Positions 19,047 through 28,925 of a stretch of DNA of 64,000 bases are shown piece by piece. The notes beneath the pieces are model-generated. The model ran no database searches. It worked only from the letters and a program-made list of their open reading frames with translations, and was not told the origin of the DNA. The translations under genes and the position numbers were made by a program. Numbering within the stretch: position 1 is the first letter of the stretch; the number at the start of each line of letters is the position of its first letter. Source of the DNA: Gammaproteobacteria bacterium. GTDB lineage: Bacteria; Pseudomonadota; Gammaproteobacteria; Burkholderiales; Burkholderiaceae_D. The stretch is from NCBI GenBank assembly GCA_903970185.1, contig CAJCIC010000098.1, forward strand, positions 1-64,000. The letters are read 5' to 3'.

Positions 19047-19847
19047 ATGGGTTTCCTCGCGGGTAAAAAGCTGCTGATTACGGGTGTCCTGTCGAATCGC
19101 TCGATCGCCTACGGCGTGGCACGCGCCTGCCAGCGTGAAGGCGCGACACTTGCGTTCACCTACGTTGGCGAGCGCTTCAAGGACCGCGTGGAGGAACTTG
19201 CGGCGCACTTTGACAGCAAGCTGGTATTTCCCTGCGACGTTGCAAGCGATGCCGAAATCGCCGCGCTCTTCGAGGCAGTTGGTGCGCAATGGGATGGCCT
19301 TGACGGGCTCGTCCATGCCATCGGATTCGCACCCCGGGAGGCCATCTCCGGAGACTTCCTTGACGGTTTCACGCGCGAAGGTTTTCGCATCGCCCACGAC
19401 ATTTCCTCCTACAGTTTCGGCGCTCTTGCCAAGGCTTCGCTGCCGATGTTGCGACCCGGCGCCGCGCTCTTGACCCTGACCTATCTGGGCGCCGATCGCG
19501 TCGTGCCCAACTACAACACGATGGGTCTGGCCAAGGCATCGCTTGAAGCCAGCGTGCGCTATCTCGCCGATTCCCTCGGGCCACGCGGTATCCGCGTCAA
19601 TGCCATCTCCGCTGGGCCGATCAGGACCCTGGCCGCATCGGGCATCAAGGGCTTTGGCAAGATCCTCGATTACGTCGAGCGCAACGCCCCGTTGCGGCGC
19701 AATGTCACGATCGATGAAGTCGGCAATGTCGCAGCTTTTCTGCTCTCCGATCTTGCCGCCGCGATCACGGCCGAAATCACCTACGTCGATGGCGGCTTTA
19801 ACGCCACCGTCGGCGCCATGACATCTTTGTCATCAGCAGACCCATAG
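19047..19847 (+). CDS. fabI: Enoyl-[acyl-carrier-protein] reductase (NADH)
   Basis: Short-chain dehydrogenase-type enzyme for the last step of fatty acid elongation. The N-terminal nucleotide site is [15 protein letters not shown], and the catalytic region is [20 protein letters not shown], with the Tyr-x6-Tyr and Lys pattern of Fab[10 protein letters not shown] and [17 protein letters not shown] also match. With ATG 19047 it has 266 residues, the family length; the longer upstream frame has no supporting similarity. A TATACT at 19002-19007 is a candidate -10 element. Confidence 0.95.
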   Translation: MGFLAGKKLLITGVLSNRSIAYGVARACQREGATLAFTYVGERFKDRVEELAAHFDSKLVFPCDVASDAEIAALFEAVGAQWDGLDGLVHAIGFAPREAISGDFLDGFTREGFRIAHDISSYSFGALAKASLPMLRPGAALLTLTYLGADRVVPNYNTMGLAKASLEASVRYLADSLGPRGIRVNAISAGPIRTLAASGIKGFGKILDYVERNAPLRRNVTIDEVGNVAAFLLSDLAAAITAEITYVDGGFNATVGAMTSLSSADP

Positions 19848-19896
19848 TCGCTCTCACCAAAGCGCGACGATCCCCTTTTTTTACGAGCGGTTTCAG

Positions 19897-21336
19897 ATGA
19901 ACCACAACGAACTTTTTGCGCAACTCAAAAGCCAGGCCCAATTCTTTTCCTTGCGCATCACGGATGAAACCGCCGATCGCGTCGCGGTAAGAAAGGAAAG
20001 GCGCGAGCCCTTTCGCCGGACCAACGATTGCGGGGCCATGCTCACTGCAATCGATGGCGGCGGCTATGGCTATGCAGCGACGTCTGATCTGTCCGTGGCG
20101 GGCCTGCAAAAGGCACTCGACCGTGCCTCCCACTGGGCGCGCACGACCGCCAAACGCAGCGTCACCGACTTTGAGATTCCAGAGGATTCGGCACCGACGG
20201 GCCGCTATGTTTCGCCGCTTGCCAAGCCGCTGCCAACGCCTGCTGAGCTCTACGACCTGCTTGCAAGCGAGGATGCCGCTGCACAAATCGACGCCCGCGT
20301 CGTCGATAGCATCGCGAGTCTGGAAGTGCGCCACGCCAGCCATCGCTATCTGACAAGCACCGGCGGCGATGTCGTCCAGGACTACCACTTCGTCATTCCC
20401 GCACTTAGCGTCACGGTGAGCGATGGCCGCGATACGCAATCGCGAAGCCTCTCGGCCGACTTCTGCCAGCAAGGCGGGTTCGAGGTCATCGACCACTGGG
20501 GCCTCGTGGGGGGCGGCAGAAGATGCGCGACCGAGGCGTTGGACCTTCTTCTCGCACCAAATTGTCCGACGGGCAAGATGGACCTCCTGCTTGCACCCGA
20601 CCAGATGATGCTGCAGATTCATGAATCCATCGGCCATCCCCTCGAGCTCGATCGCATCCTGGGAGACGAGCGCAATTTCGCCGGCACGAGCTTCGTTACC
20701 CTTGACATGTTCGGCACCTACCAATATGGCTCCCCGCTTTTGAACGTCACCTTCGATCCGTCGGTGAGCGAGCAGTTTGCAAGTTATGCCTTCGACGACG
20801 AGGGACGGCGCGCCAAGCGTGAATATCTGATTCGTGCCGGCATGCTGGTGCGGCCGCTTGGCGGCGCCCTATCGCAGCAGCGAGCAAGAGATGCTGGCGC
20901 CAACGCCATTGACGGCGTCGCCAACGCGCGAGCAAGCAACTGGAACCGGGCCCCGATCGATCGCATGGCCAACATCAACGTCGAGCCTGGCCAATCGACG
21001 CTAGCGCAGCTGATCGAGAACGTCGAGCACGGCATCATGATGCGTACCAACCGTTCGTGGTCGATCGACGATTCGCGCAACAAATTCCAATTTGGTTGCG
21101 AATGGGGTCAGATGATCGAGCACGGGCGCCTGACCACGATTGTGAAGAATCCCAACTATCGCGGCATCTCGGCGAATTTCTGGCGCAGCCTGAAAGGCGT
21201 AGGCGATGCCTCGACGCGCCTTGTCATGGGAACGCCGTACTGCGGCAAGGGCGAACCAGCCCAGATCATCCGAGTCGGACACGCCTCGCCTGCGTGCCTG
21301 TTTTCCTCGATCGACGTGTTCGGGGGTGAAGCATGA
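19897..21336 (+). CDS. TldD/PmbA-family metalloprotease subunit (HExxxH-bearing)
   Basis: A 479-residue protein of the TldD/TldE superfamily. The zinc motif HESIGH is at residues 242-247, followed by PLELDRILGDERNFAG. Further family features are GTYQYGSPLLNVTFDP and a C-terminal NPNYRGISANFWRSLKGVG. In known pairs the HExxxH subunit is catalytic and degrades unfolded peptides or trims peptide precursors as a heterodimer. The next gene, overlapping by four bases (ATGA), is a second member without the motif and is the likely partner. The wording of the zinc motif (HESIGHPLELDR) differs from canonical TldD (HEAVGHGLEGD), so this looks like a distinct subgroup rather than tldD itself. Confidence 0.85.
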   Translation: MNHNELFAQLKSQAQFFSLRITDETADRVAVRKERREPFRRTNDCGAMLTAIDGGGYGYAATSDLSVAGLQKALDRASHWARTTAKRSVTDFEIPEDSAPTGRYVSPLAKPLPTPAELYDLLASEDAAAQIDARVVDSIASLEVRHASHRYLTSTGGDVVQDYHFVIPALSVTVSDGRDTQSRSLSADFCQQGGFEVIDHWGLVGGGRRCATEALDLLLAPNCPTGKMDLLLAPDQMMLQIHESIGHPLELDRILGDERNFAGTSFVTLDMFGTYQYGSPLLNVTFDPSVSEQFASYAFDDEGRRAKREYLIRAGMLVRPLGGALSQQRARDAGANAIDGVANARASNWNRAPIDRMANINVEPGQSTLAQLIENVEHGIMMRTNRSWSIDDSRNKFQFGCEWGQMIEHGRLTTIVKNPNYRGISANFWRSLKGVGDASTRLVMGTPYCGKGEPAQIIRVGHASPACLFSSIDVFGGEA

Positions 21337-22670
21337 CCGCGGCCATGGAGAGCTATTTCGACGACCTTGTACGATATATCGGCAGCGAGGTTGCCCAAGG
21401 CGAGGACTTCAGCTGTTACTTCTCCGCCGAACAATCGGACTTCGTGCGCTTTAATCACGCCCGGGTGCGCCAGGCAGGCGCTGTCGAGCAGGCCTACGTC
21501 GAGATCCAGTTGATCAGGCAAAAACGCCACGCCGCTGCCGAGATCACTTTGTCATTGCACCTTGAGAAGGATCGCGCGCACGTCAAAAAGACGCTGGAGT
21601 TCCTTCGAGGTCTGCTTTCAGATCTGCCGGAAGACCCTCTTTTTGCGCCCAAGACAAGCAGCGTATCGAGCCGCTCGGTCAGCGCCAATGCCGGCAATGC
21701 CAGCGACGCCATGGTCGATGCCATCCTGCGGCACGCGACCCACACCGACTTCGTCGGATTTCTTGCCAACGGCCCACAGCAACGCGGTTTTGCCGATTCG
21801 CTCGGACAGCGCAACTGGCACGAGATCACCAGTTTCAATCTCGAGTGGAGCCTCTACCACCAGACCGACAAGGCGGTGAAATCGGCCTTTGCCGGCCTCG
21901 CGTGGGACGAAGCGCAATTTGCCCAGCGCATGCAACGCTCACGACGCGACCTTGAGATCATCCAGCGGCCGTCCAAGCGGCTCACGCCAGGGGGCTACCG
22001 CGCCTTCGTTGCGCCCACGGCGTTATCCGAGGTGGTATCGATGCTGGGTTGGGGTGGGTTCTCCGAAAAGGCAAGACGCACGCGCCAGAGCCCCTTGCAA
22101 AAGCTGGTCGAAGGCCAGCAGCGTTTAAGCCCCTTGCTCACCATTCGCGAAAACACCACGGAAGGTCTTGCCCCGACCTTCCAAAGCGAAGGCTATCTAA
22201 GGCCTGCCACGGTCGAACTGATCTCGGCTGGCGAATACCGCGAAAGCCTGGTATCGCCACCGACGGCGCGCGAATACGGCATCGAGCAAAACGGCGCCGA
22301 TACGAATCAAGAATCGCCGCAATCGCTTGACATGGCCGGCGGCACGATGGAGCACGAGGATGCCTTGAGAAGGCTTGGCACCGGACTCTACCTGAATAAT
22401 CTCTGGTACCTGAATTTCTCCGACCGGATGAATTGCCGGCTCACCGGCATGACCCGCTTCGCATCGCTTTGGGTCGAAAACGGTGAGATCGTTGCACCCT
22501 GCGAGGTCATGCGCTTTGACGACAGTGTCTATCGCATGCTCGGATCCAATCTCGAAGCATTGACCCGCGAGCGCGAGTTTCTACCGGATTCGGCAACCTA
22601 CGGTGGCAGGCTCACCGTCAGTCAGCGCCTGCCGGGCGCCTTAATCGACGATCTCAGACTAACGCTGTAA
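21333..22670 (+). CDS. TldD/PmbA-family partner subunit (no HExxxH)
   Basis: A 445-residue member of the same superfamily as the preceding gene. It has the short repeated-fold N-terminal half and, in place of the zinc motif, APTALSEVVSMLGWGGFSEK around residues 228-247. The C-terminal domain is recognisable from ALRRLGTGLYLNNLWYLNFSDRMNCRLTGM. The absence of HExxxH matches the non-catalytic TldE/PmbA role. The start overlaps the previous stop (ATGA), so equal production of a heterodimer is likely. No precursor peptide gene was found near the pair, so its substrate is unknown. Confidence 0.83.
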   Translation: MTAAMESYFDDLVRYIGSEVAQGEDFSCYFSAEQSDFVRFNHARVRQAGAVEQAYVEIQLIRQKRHAAAEITLSLHLEKDRAHVKKTLEFLRGLLSDLPEDPLFAPKTSSVSSRSVSANAGNASDAMVDAILRHATHTDFVGFLANGPQQRGFADSLGQRNWHEITSFNLEWSLYHQTDKAVKSAFAGLAWDEAQFAQRMQRSRRDLEIIQRPSKRLTPGGYRAFVAPTALSEVVSMLGWGGFSEKARRTRQSPLQKLVEGQQRLSPLLTIRENTTEGLAPTFQSEGYLRPATVELISAGEYRESLVSPPTAREYGIEQNGADTNQESPQSLDMAGGTMEHEDALRRLGTGLYLNNLWYLNFSDRMNCRLTGMTRFASLWVENGEIVAPCEVMRFDDSVYRMLGSNLEALTREREFLPDSATYGGRLTVSQRLPGALIDDLRLTL

Positions 22671-22723
22671 GGCAATCGCTGGCATTGGACGCTTCCCGTC
22701 CAATGCGCAGATACACTAGCGGC

Positions 22724-23383
22724 ATGCTGCGTGTCGATCACCTTTCGAAGTCACTGCCGCAGGGACGGCGCCTGTTTGAAAACGTCGATCTCAGGTTAGG
22801 GACCGGGGAGTGCGTCGCGATCCTTGGCGAGTCGGGCGCGGGCAAGTCGACGCTGCTGAATCTGATCGCCGGGCTTGACCATGCCGATGCGGGCACGATC
22901 GACATCGACGGCGTGCGTCTGACAGGTTTACCTGAGCGCGAGCGCACCCAGCTGCGCCGCTACAAGATCGGCTTCGTGTTTCAGGCGTTCCATCTTCTGC
23001 CGCATCTGACGCTCGAGGAAAACGTGGCCTTGACCCTGATCCTCACGCAACACAAAACCCATGACGCGCGCCAAGCTGCGAGAAAGGCGCTTGACGAAGT
23101 CGGTCTGGGCGATCGCACGCGCGACTATCCCCGCCAGATTTCCGGTGGCGAGATGCAACGCGTGGCAATCGCGCGGGCGCTCGCGCATCACCCCGTGCTT
23201 CTGCTCGCCGACGAGCCGACCGGCAATCTTGACGCCGGCAACGCGGCGCGGGTGTTGCAACTGATGCAATCGCTGATGCACACGCACGGCACGGCAACCG
23301 TGCTCGTGACCCATTCAGCAACAACCGCGGCGATCGCCGATCGACGTCTTCGGCTTACCGAAGGCGGCCTTGTCTCCCCGTGA
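22724..23383 (+). CDS. ABC transporter ATP-binding protein (LolD/MacB type)
   Basis: A 219-residue nucleotide-binding protein. Walker A is GESGAGKST, the signature is SGGEMQRVAIARALA, Walker B is VLLLADEPTGNLD, and VLVTHSA carries the switch histidine. The pattern RRYKIGFVFQAFHLLPHLT with the Q-loop is typical of the LolD/MacB/FtsE group that drives mechanotransmission rather than channel transport. The start is ATG 22724; a TTG at 22685 is possible but less likely. It overlaps the permease gene by four bases (GTGA). Confidence 0.92.
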   Translation: MLRVDHLSKSLPQGRRLFENVDLRLGTGECVAILGESGAGKSTLLNLIAGLDHADAGTIDIDGVRLTGLPERERTQLRRYKIGFVFQAFHLLPHLTLEENVALTLILTQHKTHDARQAARKALDEVGLGDRTRDYPRQISGGEMQRVAIARALAHHPVLLLADEPTGNLDAGNAARVLQLMQSLMHTHGTATVLVTHSATTAAIADRRLRLTEGGLVSP

Positions 23384-25917
23384 ATGCGACGCTGGCCAGA
23401 TGGCTTGTGACTGGCGAATGGCGCAGTCACCCCGTGCGCGCCCTCGTCTCCATCGCGGCGATCGCAACCGGTGTTGCGCTTGGCTTTGCCGTGCACCTGG
23501 TCAACGGCTCGGCCATGCTCGAATTTGGCTCGGCACTGGGTGCGATCTCCGGCAATGCCGATATGGAGATCGTAAGCCGCAGCGGCAGCGGCTTCGCGGA
23601 GGACCTGTATCCGGCCATCGCACGATTGCCCGAAGTCGCCGTCGCGGCGCCGATTCTCGAGACACGCGTCGCGCTCGCCAATTCGCCTGTCGTGCTCGAT
23701 GTGATTGGCACCGATCCGTTGACTGCGGCGCGCTTGAATCCGATCGTCGCCGCGGCCAGTTCAGACACGCAAAGTACGCTTGGGCTTTTTCGCGACTCGA
23801 GCATTTTCATAAGCTCCGACGCCTTGGCGCGGCTGCATAAAAAGGTCGGCGACACGCTCGATGTGGTGGTCGCGGGCCGATCGATCGGACTTGAGATCAC
23901 GGGTACCTTTTCGAGCTCGAACGCCGATCTCGCCTTGATGGATATTGGCAACGCGCAGTGGCGCCTGCAACGCCCGGGCGTGCTCTCGCGCATCGCCATC
24001 GCAAGACAACAGAACGCGAGCCTCGCAGAGCTGCAAAAGGCCGTGCTGGCGCTGCTACCGGCTGACACCACGCTGGTCTTGCCAAGCGATCGCGAGCATC
24101 GCACGGATCAGCTTTCACGCGCCTACCGATTCAATCTCGACATGCTGGCGCTCATGGCGCTATTTACCGGAGGCTTTCTGGTCTATTCGACGCAATCGCT
24201 GTCGGTCATGCGACGGCGCCAGCAAATCGCCTTCTTGCGCATTCTTGGCGCGACCCGTCTTGAGATGCTCGGACAGATACTCGTCGAAGGGGCCATGCTC
24301 GGGGCCATCGGCAGCGCCATGGGGCTGGCGCTTGGCGGCCTCTCCGCGAGCGCGGTCTTGCGCGTGTTTGGCCCTGACCTTGGCGGCGGCTATTTTTCGG
24401 AACGCCCGACACCGCTGCACTTCACGCCCTGGGCTGCGCTCGTGTTCTTTGCGCTCGGCCTTGTCGCGGCGCTTTTGGGCTCGTGGTTCCCGGCACGCCA
24501 ACTCGAGAAGATGACACCCGCCGAATCGCTCAAAGCCCAGGATGATAGTGTCGATCCGCGCGTGCGTCCGGGCATTCTGCAGGCGCTCTTCCTCGCGCTT
24601 GGCGCTCTCGCCGTGGTGTTTCTGCCCGCCATCGACGGTCTGCCGCTTTTTGGCTCGCTTGCCATCGCGCTCGTGCTTTTCGCGGGCATTGCTGCCATGC
24701 CCTGCGTTGTCCGGTCCGTGATCAGCTCGATCTCGCCCTACTGCGTCAACGCCGCGCTGCCGGTCACTCTCGCGCTCAAGCGGCTCTGGGGCGCCCCGAG
24801 TCAGGGAACCGTCGCGCTTTGCGGCGTGGTCGCAAGCGTCAGCCTGATGGTCTCGATGGCGGTGATGGTCACCAGCTTTCGCGACTCGGTCGATGCCTGG
24901 GTCGTACAAATCCTTCCTGCAGACCTTTATCTCCATGTCAGCGGGCCTGGCGAATCTCTGGGTCTTGACGCGCCAACGCAAAGCCGCCTACGCGCACTTT
25001 CCGGTGTCGCGAGCGTCGATTTTCTCAAGGTTGTCCCGCTCGCGCTCGCGCCCGATCGACCCGCCGTGAGTCTTCTCGCACGCGACTATGGCGGCGAGTT
25101 TCCGACCGGGCTGCCCATCATCTCGGCCACCGCACCTTTGCTGCCAGGCGCCGATCCGGTCTGGATTTCCGAGGCGCTCGCCGATCTTTACGGCTGGCGC
25201 ATCGGCGAATTGCGGCAACTGCCCTTGTCAGACGTCAGTGGCAAGTCACGAGAGGTCTCAATCGAGGTGCGTGGCATCTGGCGTGACTATGCACGCCAGA
25301 CGGGCGCGATCGTCATGAAGGCGAGCGACTACAGTCGCGAGACCGGCGACACCCAGCGCAGTGACGCCGCGATCACGCTGGCAAGCCAGGCTTCTCTGGC
25401 AGAGGTCAAGCGCGACGTTCTTGCCACCCTCGCGCCAGACCTGCAAAGCGCTGCGAGCGTGACGACGCCGCGGGATATACGGCAAACATCGCTTGCAATC
25501 TTCGATCGCAGCTTCTTCATTACGTACCTTCTTGAAGCCGTGGCAATTGGCATCGGGCTTGCAGGTGTGGCCGCGACATTTTCGGCACAGACAATCGCCC
25601 GCAGTCACGAGTTCGGCATGTTGCGCCACCTGGGCGTGACGCACGTTGAAATCCTGTCCATGCTGGCAAGCGAAGGACTCATCCTTGGCATGATCGGCGT
25701 GGCTGCTGGCGCGCTCATCGGACTGCTGCAGGGCCAGATCCTGATCAAGGTCGTAAATCCCCAGTCATTTCATTGGGGCATGGAGACGCACATCCCGCTT
25801 GCGCTTTTGGGCTTCATCGTCGTAGCCATGCTTCTTGCGTCGGCGGGCGTCGCAGTCGTCGCAGGCAGAAGCGCACTCTCGGTTGCCACCTTGCGTGCGG
25901 TGAGGGACGATTGGTGA
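23380..25917 (+). CDS. ABC transporter permease, duplicated FtsX/MacB-type
   Basis: An 845-residue inner membrane protein with two FtsX-like halves. Each half has an N-terminal helix (ALVSIAAIATGVALGFAV; GTVALCGVVASVSLMVSM), a periplasmic domain, then three helices including MRRRQQIAFLRILGATRLEM and SHEFGMLRHLGVTHVEIL. That coupling motif contacts the ATPase in this family. With the preceding ATPase and following secreted protein it resembles AttEFGH-type operons. The start is GTG 23380, overlapping the ATPase stop. The likely role is export or extraction of a lipidic or envelope substrate, by inference only. Confidence 0.9.
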   Translation: MNATLARWLVTGEWRSHPVRALVSIAAIATGVALGFAVHLVNGSAMLEFGSALGAISGNADMEIVSRSGSGFAEDLYPAIARLPEVAVAAPILETRVALANSPVVLDVIGTDPLTAARLNPIVAAASSDTQSTLGLFRDSSIFISSDALARLHKKVGDTLDVVVAGRSIGLEITGTFSSSNADLALMDIGNAQWRLQRPGVLSRIAIARQQNASLAELQKAVLALLPADTTLVLPSDREHRTDQLSRAYRFNLDMLALMALFTGGFLVYSTQSLSVMRRRQQIAFLRILGATRLEMLGQILVEGAMLGAIGSAMGLALGGLSASAVLRVFGPDLGGGYFSERPTPLHFTPWAALVFFALGLVAALLGSWFPARQLEKMTPAESLKAQDDSVDPRVRPGILQALFLALGALAVVFLPAIDGLPLFGSLAIALVLFAGIAAMPCVVRSVISSISPYCVNAALPVTLALKRLWGAPSQGTVALCGVVASVSLMVSMAVMVTSFRDSVDAWVVQILPADLYLHVSGPGESLGLDAPTQSRLRALSGVASVDFLKVVPLALAPDRPAVSLLARDYGGEFPTGLPIISATAPLLPGADPVWISEALADLYGWRIGELRQLPLSDVSGKSREVSIEVRGIWRDYARQTGAIVMKASDYSRETGDTQRSDAAITLASQASLAEVKRDVLATLAPDLQSAASVTTPRDIRQTSLAIFDRSFFITYLLEAVAIGIGLAGVAATFSAQTIARSHEFGMLRHLGVTHVEILSMLASEGLILGMIGVAAGALIGLLQGQILIKVVNPQSFHWGMETHIPLALLGFIVVAMLLASAGVAVVAGRSALSVATLRAVRDDW

Positions 25918-27017
25918 GATATGCCGTCGTTCTCGTTTTTTCGATCGCAATGCTCCTTGCTGGCGCACTTGCGCATGCGCAAGAGGGCAGTAACGCCGGC
26001 AGCTTCGCGTCGCTGCCAGACAAGCTTGAACTGACGTTTCCGACCGACTTCGGTTCGCACGACGCCTATCGCACGGAATGGTGGTATGTCACCGGATGGC
26101 TCGATGACCACGGCCACCCGATCGGATTCCAGCTGACCTTCTTCCGTACGCGGCTGCTCGTCGACCCTGGCAACACCAGTACCTTCGCGCCACGCCAGCT
26201 GCTTTTTGCCCATGCCGCGCTATCTGATCCGCGCGAGGGAAAGATCCTCTTTGCCGAGCGTTCGGCAAGGGCCGGATTCGATCTCGCCTTTGCACGAAGT
26301 GGCGACACGGATGTCGGCATCATGGACTGGAGCTTAAAGCGCGACGCCCAAGACGGCCGCCTTAGCGTGCGCATGCAGGATTCGCGTTTTGCGCTCGATC
26401 TGTCCCTTGCAAGCGAGCAGCCTCCGCTATTGGAAGGTGACCATGGCCTGAGCACCAAGGGCCCCTCGAGCCACGATGCAAGTGCCTACTACAGCGTGCC
26501 GCAGCTTCTCGTGTCGGGAACGGTCGTCAAGGGCAAGAAGCGCTTTGCGGTGACAGGGCATGCCTGGCTCGACCACGAATGGTCATCGAATTATCTCGAT
26601 GCCGATGCCAAAGGCTGGGATTGGGTCGGCGCAAACCTGGCTGATGGCGGGGCACTGATGGCGTTTCGCATGCGAAAACTCGACGGCAGCACGCTTTTTA
26701 GCGCGGCCACGCGCCGCAGCGCAGATGGGCAGATCGTCCGGTTTGCGCAAGGCCAGATCGATTTCGCAGCCAAACGACTGTGGCGTTCACCGTCCACCGG
26801 CATTAGCTACCCGATCGAGCAGGAACTTCGCCTTGGCAACAGTCATTTCATTGTCTCGCCCCTGATGAACGAGCAGGAAATCAACGCCAAAGGCAGCACG
26901 GGCACCGTCTATTGGGAAGGCGCGGTCACGCTCTTCGACGCGCAAAACCCGGCAACGCCGCTGGGTCAGGGCTACCTTGAATTGACCGGTTACGGCGAGC
27001 GCCTGCGCTTGCAATGA
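25914..27017 (+). CDS. Secreted AttH/CrtC (carotenoid 1,2-hydratase)-like lipocalin-fold protein
   Basis: A 367-residue protein with a signal peptide (VLVFSIAMLLAGALAHAQ) and the AttH/CrtC two-domain fold. Markers are HDAYRTEWWYVTGWLDD, QLTFFRTRL and TGHAWLDHEWSSNYL, with LMAFRMRKLDGSTLFSA in the second domain. The start is GTG 25914 and overlaps the permease stop (GTGA); the longer frame back to 25773 lies inside the permease gene. Family members include hydroxyneurosporene/carotenoid hydratases and AttH proteins encoded beside MacB-like ABC transporters. No carotenoid genes are present here, so an envelope or transport-linked role fits better. Confidence 0.87.
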   Translation: MRYAVVLVFSIAMLLAGALAHAQEGSNAGSFASLPDKLELTFPTDFGSHDAYRTEWWYVTGWLDDHGHPIGFQLTFFRTRLLVDPGNTSTFAPRQLLFAHAALSDPREGKILFAERSARAGFDLAFARSGDTDVGIMDWSLKRDAQDGRLSVRMQDSRFALDLSLASEQPPLLEGDHGLSTKGPSSHDASAYYSVPQLLVSGTVVKGKKRFAVTGHAWLDHEWSSNYLDADAKGWDWVGANLADGGALMAFRMRKLDGSTLFSAATRRSADGQIVRFAQGQIDFAAKRLWRSPSTGISYPIEQELRLGNSHFIVSPLMNEQEINAKGSTGTVYWEGAVTLFDAQNPATPLGQGYLELTGYGERLRLQ

Positions 27018-27086
27018 CGCAAGACGGCACCAGTTAGGTAGCCTGCGCCTGTTGCGAGACAATAGCGGGTCAGAACCCCCGTACCC

Positions 27087-28862
27087 ATGCCAGCCGATAT
27101 CCCGACCCCTGCAAGACCGGCGTTTGGCGCGCTCGCGCGCCTTTGGCCCTTTCTTGCGCCATACAAGCGGCACATGGCGCTGGCTTTTGTCTATCTCGTG
27201 GTCTCCTCGGCGGCAACCCTTGTCGTGCCGGCCGCCTTCAAGCAGATGATCGATCACGGCTTCACCCAGGGCTCAGGCACGACGGGCGGTGTCAACCTGT
27301 ACTTTCTGGGCCTCTTTGGCGTGTCGTGCGTGCTTGCCGCAGCCACGGCCGCACGCTTTTACATGGTCAGCTGGCTTGGCGAGCGCGTGGTCACCGATTT
27401 GCGCAGTGCCGTCTACAGGCGGATGCTTGGCCAGTCCCGGGAATTCTTCGAGACGACGCGCACGGGCGAGGTTTTATCGCGCCTGACGACCGATACCACC
27501 CTGGTGCAAACCGTCGTAGGCTCAAGCCTGTCGCTTGGGCTGCGCAGTCTTTTTACCTTTATCGGCGGCATGGCCATGCTTGCCGTCACAAGCGCCAAGC
27601 TGTTTCTCATCACCATCGGTCTGCTGGCACTTGTGGTGCTTCCGATTGTCGTGCTCGGACGGCGCGTGCGCAAACTTTCGCGCGATAGCCAGGACCGCGT
27701 TGCCGACGCTTCGGCGCTGGCCGGGGAGATCCTCAATGCCATACCCACGGTACAGGCGTTTACCCAGGAGCGCTACGAAGAAGAGCGCTTCGATGAGCGC
27801 GTCGAGTCCGGCTTTCGGAGCGCCATGCGCCGCACGAAAAGCCGCGCGATTCTGACCACGGTGGTCATCACCATGGTCTTTGGCGCCATCGTTTTCGTCC
27901 TTTGGCTTGGCGCAACCGCGGTCATCCAAGGCGACATGTCCGCAGGCGCGCTCGCCGCCTTCGTGCTTTATGCCGGACTCACCGCAGGATCGGTTGGCGC
28001 CATGACCGAATCGTGGGGCGATGTTCTGCGCGCCGCGGGCGCAACCGAACGCCTGACCGAGCTGCTTGATGCCTCAAGCTTCGTCGCCTCGCCCGCCGAT
28101 CCAGTACCGTTGACCATCGAGCCACAAGGAGCGACCGTGGCATTTGAGGGCGTGACGTTTAACTATCCCTCGCGACCCGATCACGCTGCGCTGGAAGACA
28201 TCACCTTGCATATCGCAGGCGGCGAGTCGGTAGCCCTGGTTGGGCCCTCGGGTGCTGGCAAGTCGACGATGTTCCAGCTGCTGCTGCGCTTTTACGATGT
28301 CACCCGGGGAGAAATCAGGATCAATGGGCTGGGCATCGAATCGCTGTCCCTGGAAGCGTTGCGCGACATGATCGGCATCGTGCCGCAAGACACGGTGATC
28401 TTCTCCGCCGATGCGATGAGCAACATCCGCTACGGCAAACGCGATGCCACTGACGACGAGGTGATTGCCGCCGCTCGTGCAGCGCAGGCGCACGAATTCA
28501 TCGAACGGCTGCCTGACGGCTACAAGACCTTCTTGGGCGAGCGCGGCGTCAGGCTCTCAGGCGGCCAGCGCCAGCGCATCGCCATTGCGCGCGCGATCCT
28601 CAAGAACCCACCGCTTCTGCTTCTCGATGAAGCCACCAGCGCACTTGATGCCGAAAGCGAATTTCTCGTGCAACGCGCGCTTGACACCGCCATGCGTGGA
28701 CGAACAACGCTGATCATCGCGCACCGGTTCTCGACGGTGCAGCGTGCCGACCGCATTGTCGCGTTCGAGGACGGTCGCATTGTCGAGACCGGAACGCATG
28801 CCGAACTGCTCGCAGGAAGCGGCCTGTACGCGCGCTTGGCCAAGCTGCAGTTTGCTGCCTAG
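27087..28862 (+). CDS. MsbA-type ABC exporter (fused permease and ATPase)
   Basis: A 591-residue half-transporter. The first about 320 residues form the six-helix exporter domain (RPLARLWPFLAPYKRH-like entry, RTGEVLSRLTTDTTLVQ in an intracellular loop, GEILNAIPTVQAFTQE). The ATPase domain has Walker A GPSGAGKST, signature LSGGQRQRIAIARAI, Walker B LLLLDEATSALD and the switch His in IIAHRFSTV. It would act as a homodimer exporting lipids or drugs; the substrate is not visible. It is separated from the preceding operon by 69 bases. Confidence 0.92.
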   Translation: MPADIPTPARPAFGALARLWPFLAPYKRHMALAFVYLVVSSAATLVVPAAFKQMIDHGFTQGSGTTGGVNLYFLGLFGVSCVLAAATAARFYMVSWLGERVVTDLRSAVYRRMLGQSREFFETTRTGEVLSRLTTDTTLVQTVVGSSLSLGLRSLFTFIGGMAMLAVTSAKLFLITIGLLALVVLPIVVLGRRVRKLSRDSQDRVADASALAGEILNAIPTVQAFTQERYEEERFDERVESGFRSAMRRTKSRAILTTVVITMVFGAIVFVLWLGATAVIQGDMSAGALAAFVLYAGLTAGSVGAMTESWGDVLRAAGATERLTELLDASSFVASPADPVPLTIEPQGATVAFEGVTFNYPSRPDHAALEDITLHIAGGESVALVGPSGAGKSTMFQLLLRFYDVTRGEIRINGLGIESLSLEALRDMIGIVPQDTVIFSADAMSNIRYGKRDATDDEVIAAARAAQAHEFIERLPDGYKTFLGERGVRLSGGQRQRIAIARAILKNPPLLLLDEATSALDAESEFLVQRALDTAMRGRTTLIIAHRFSTVQRADRIVAFEDGRIVETGTHAELLAGSGLYARLAKLQFAA

Positions 28863-28925
28863 CGCGGCAGGTAAAATGCTACAAGCCCCGGGCCCCTGCA
28901 AAGAGCGCGCGAAAACGCAAAGACC

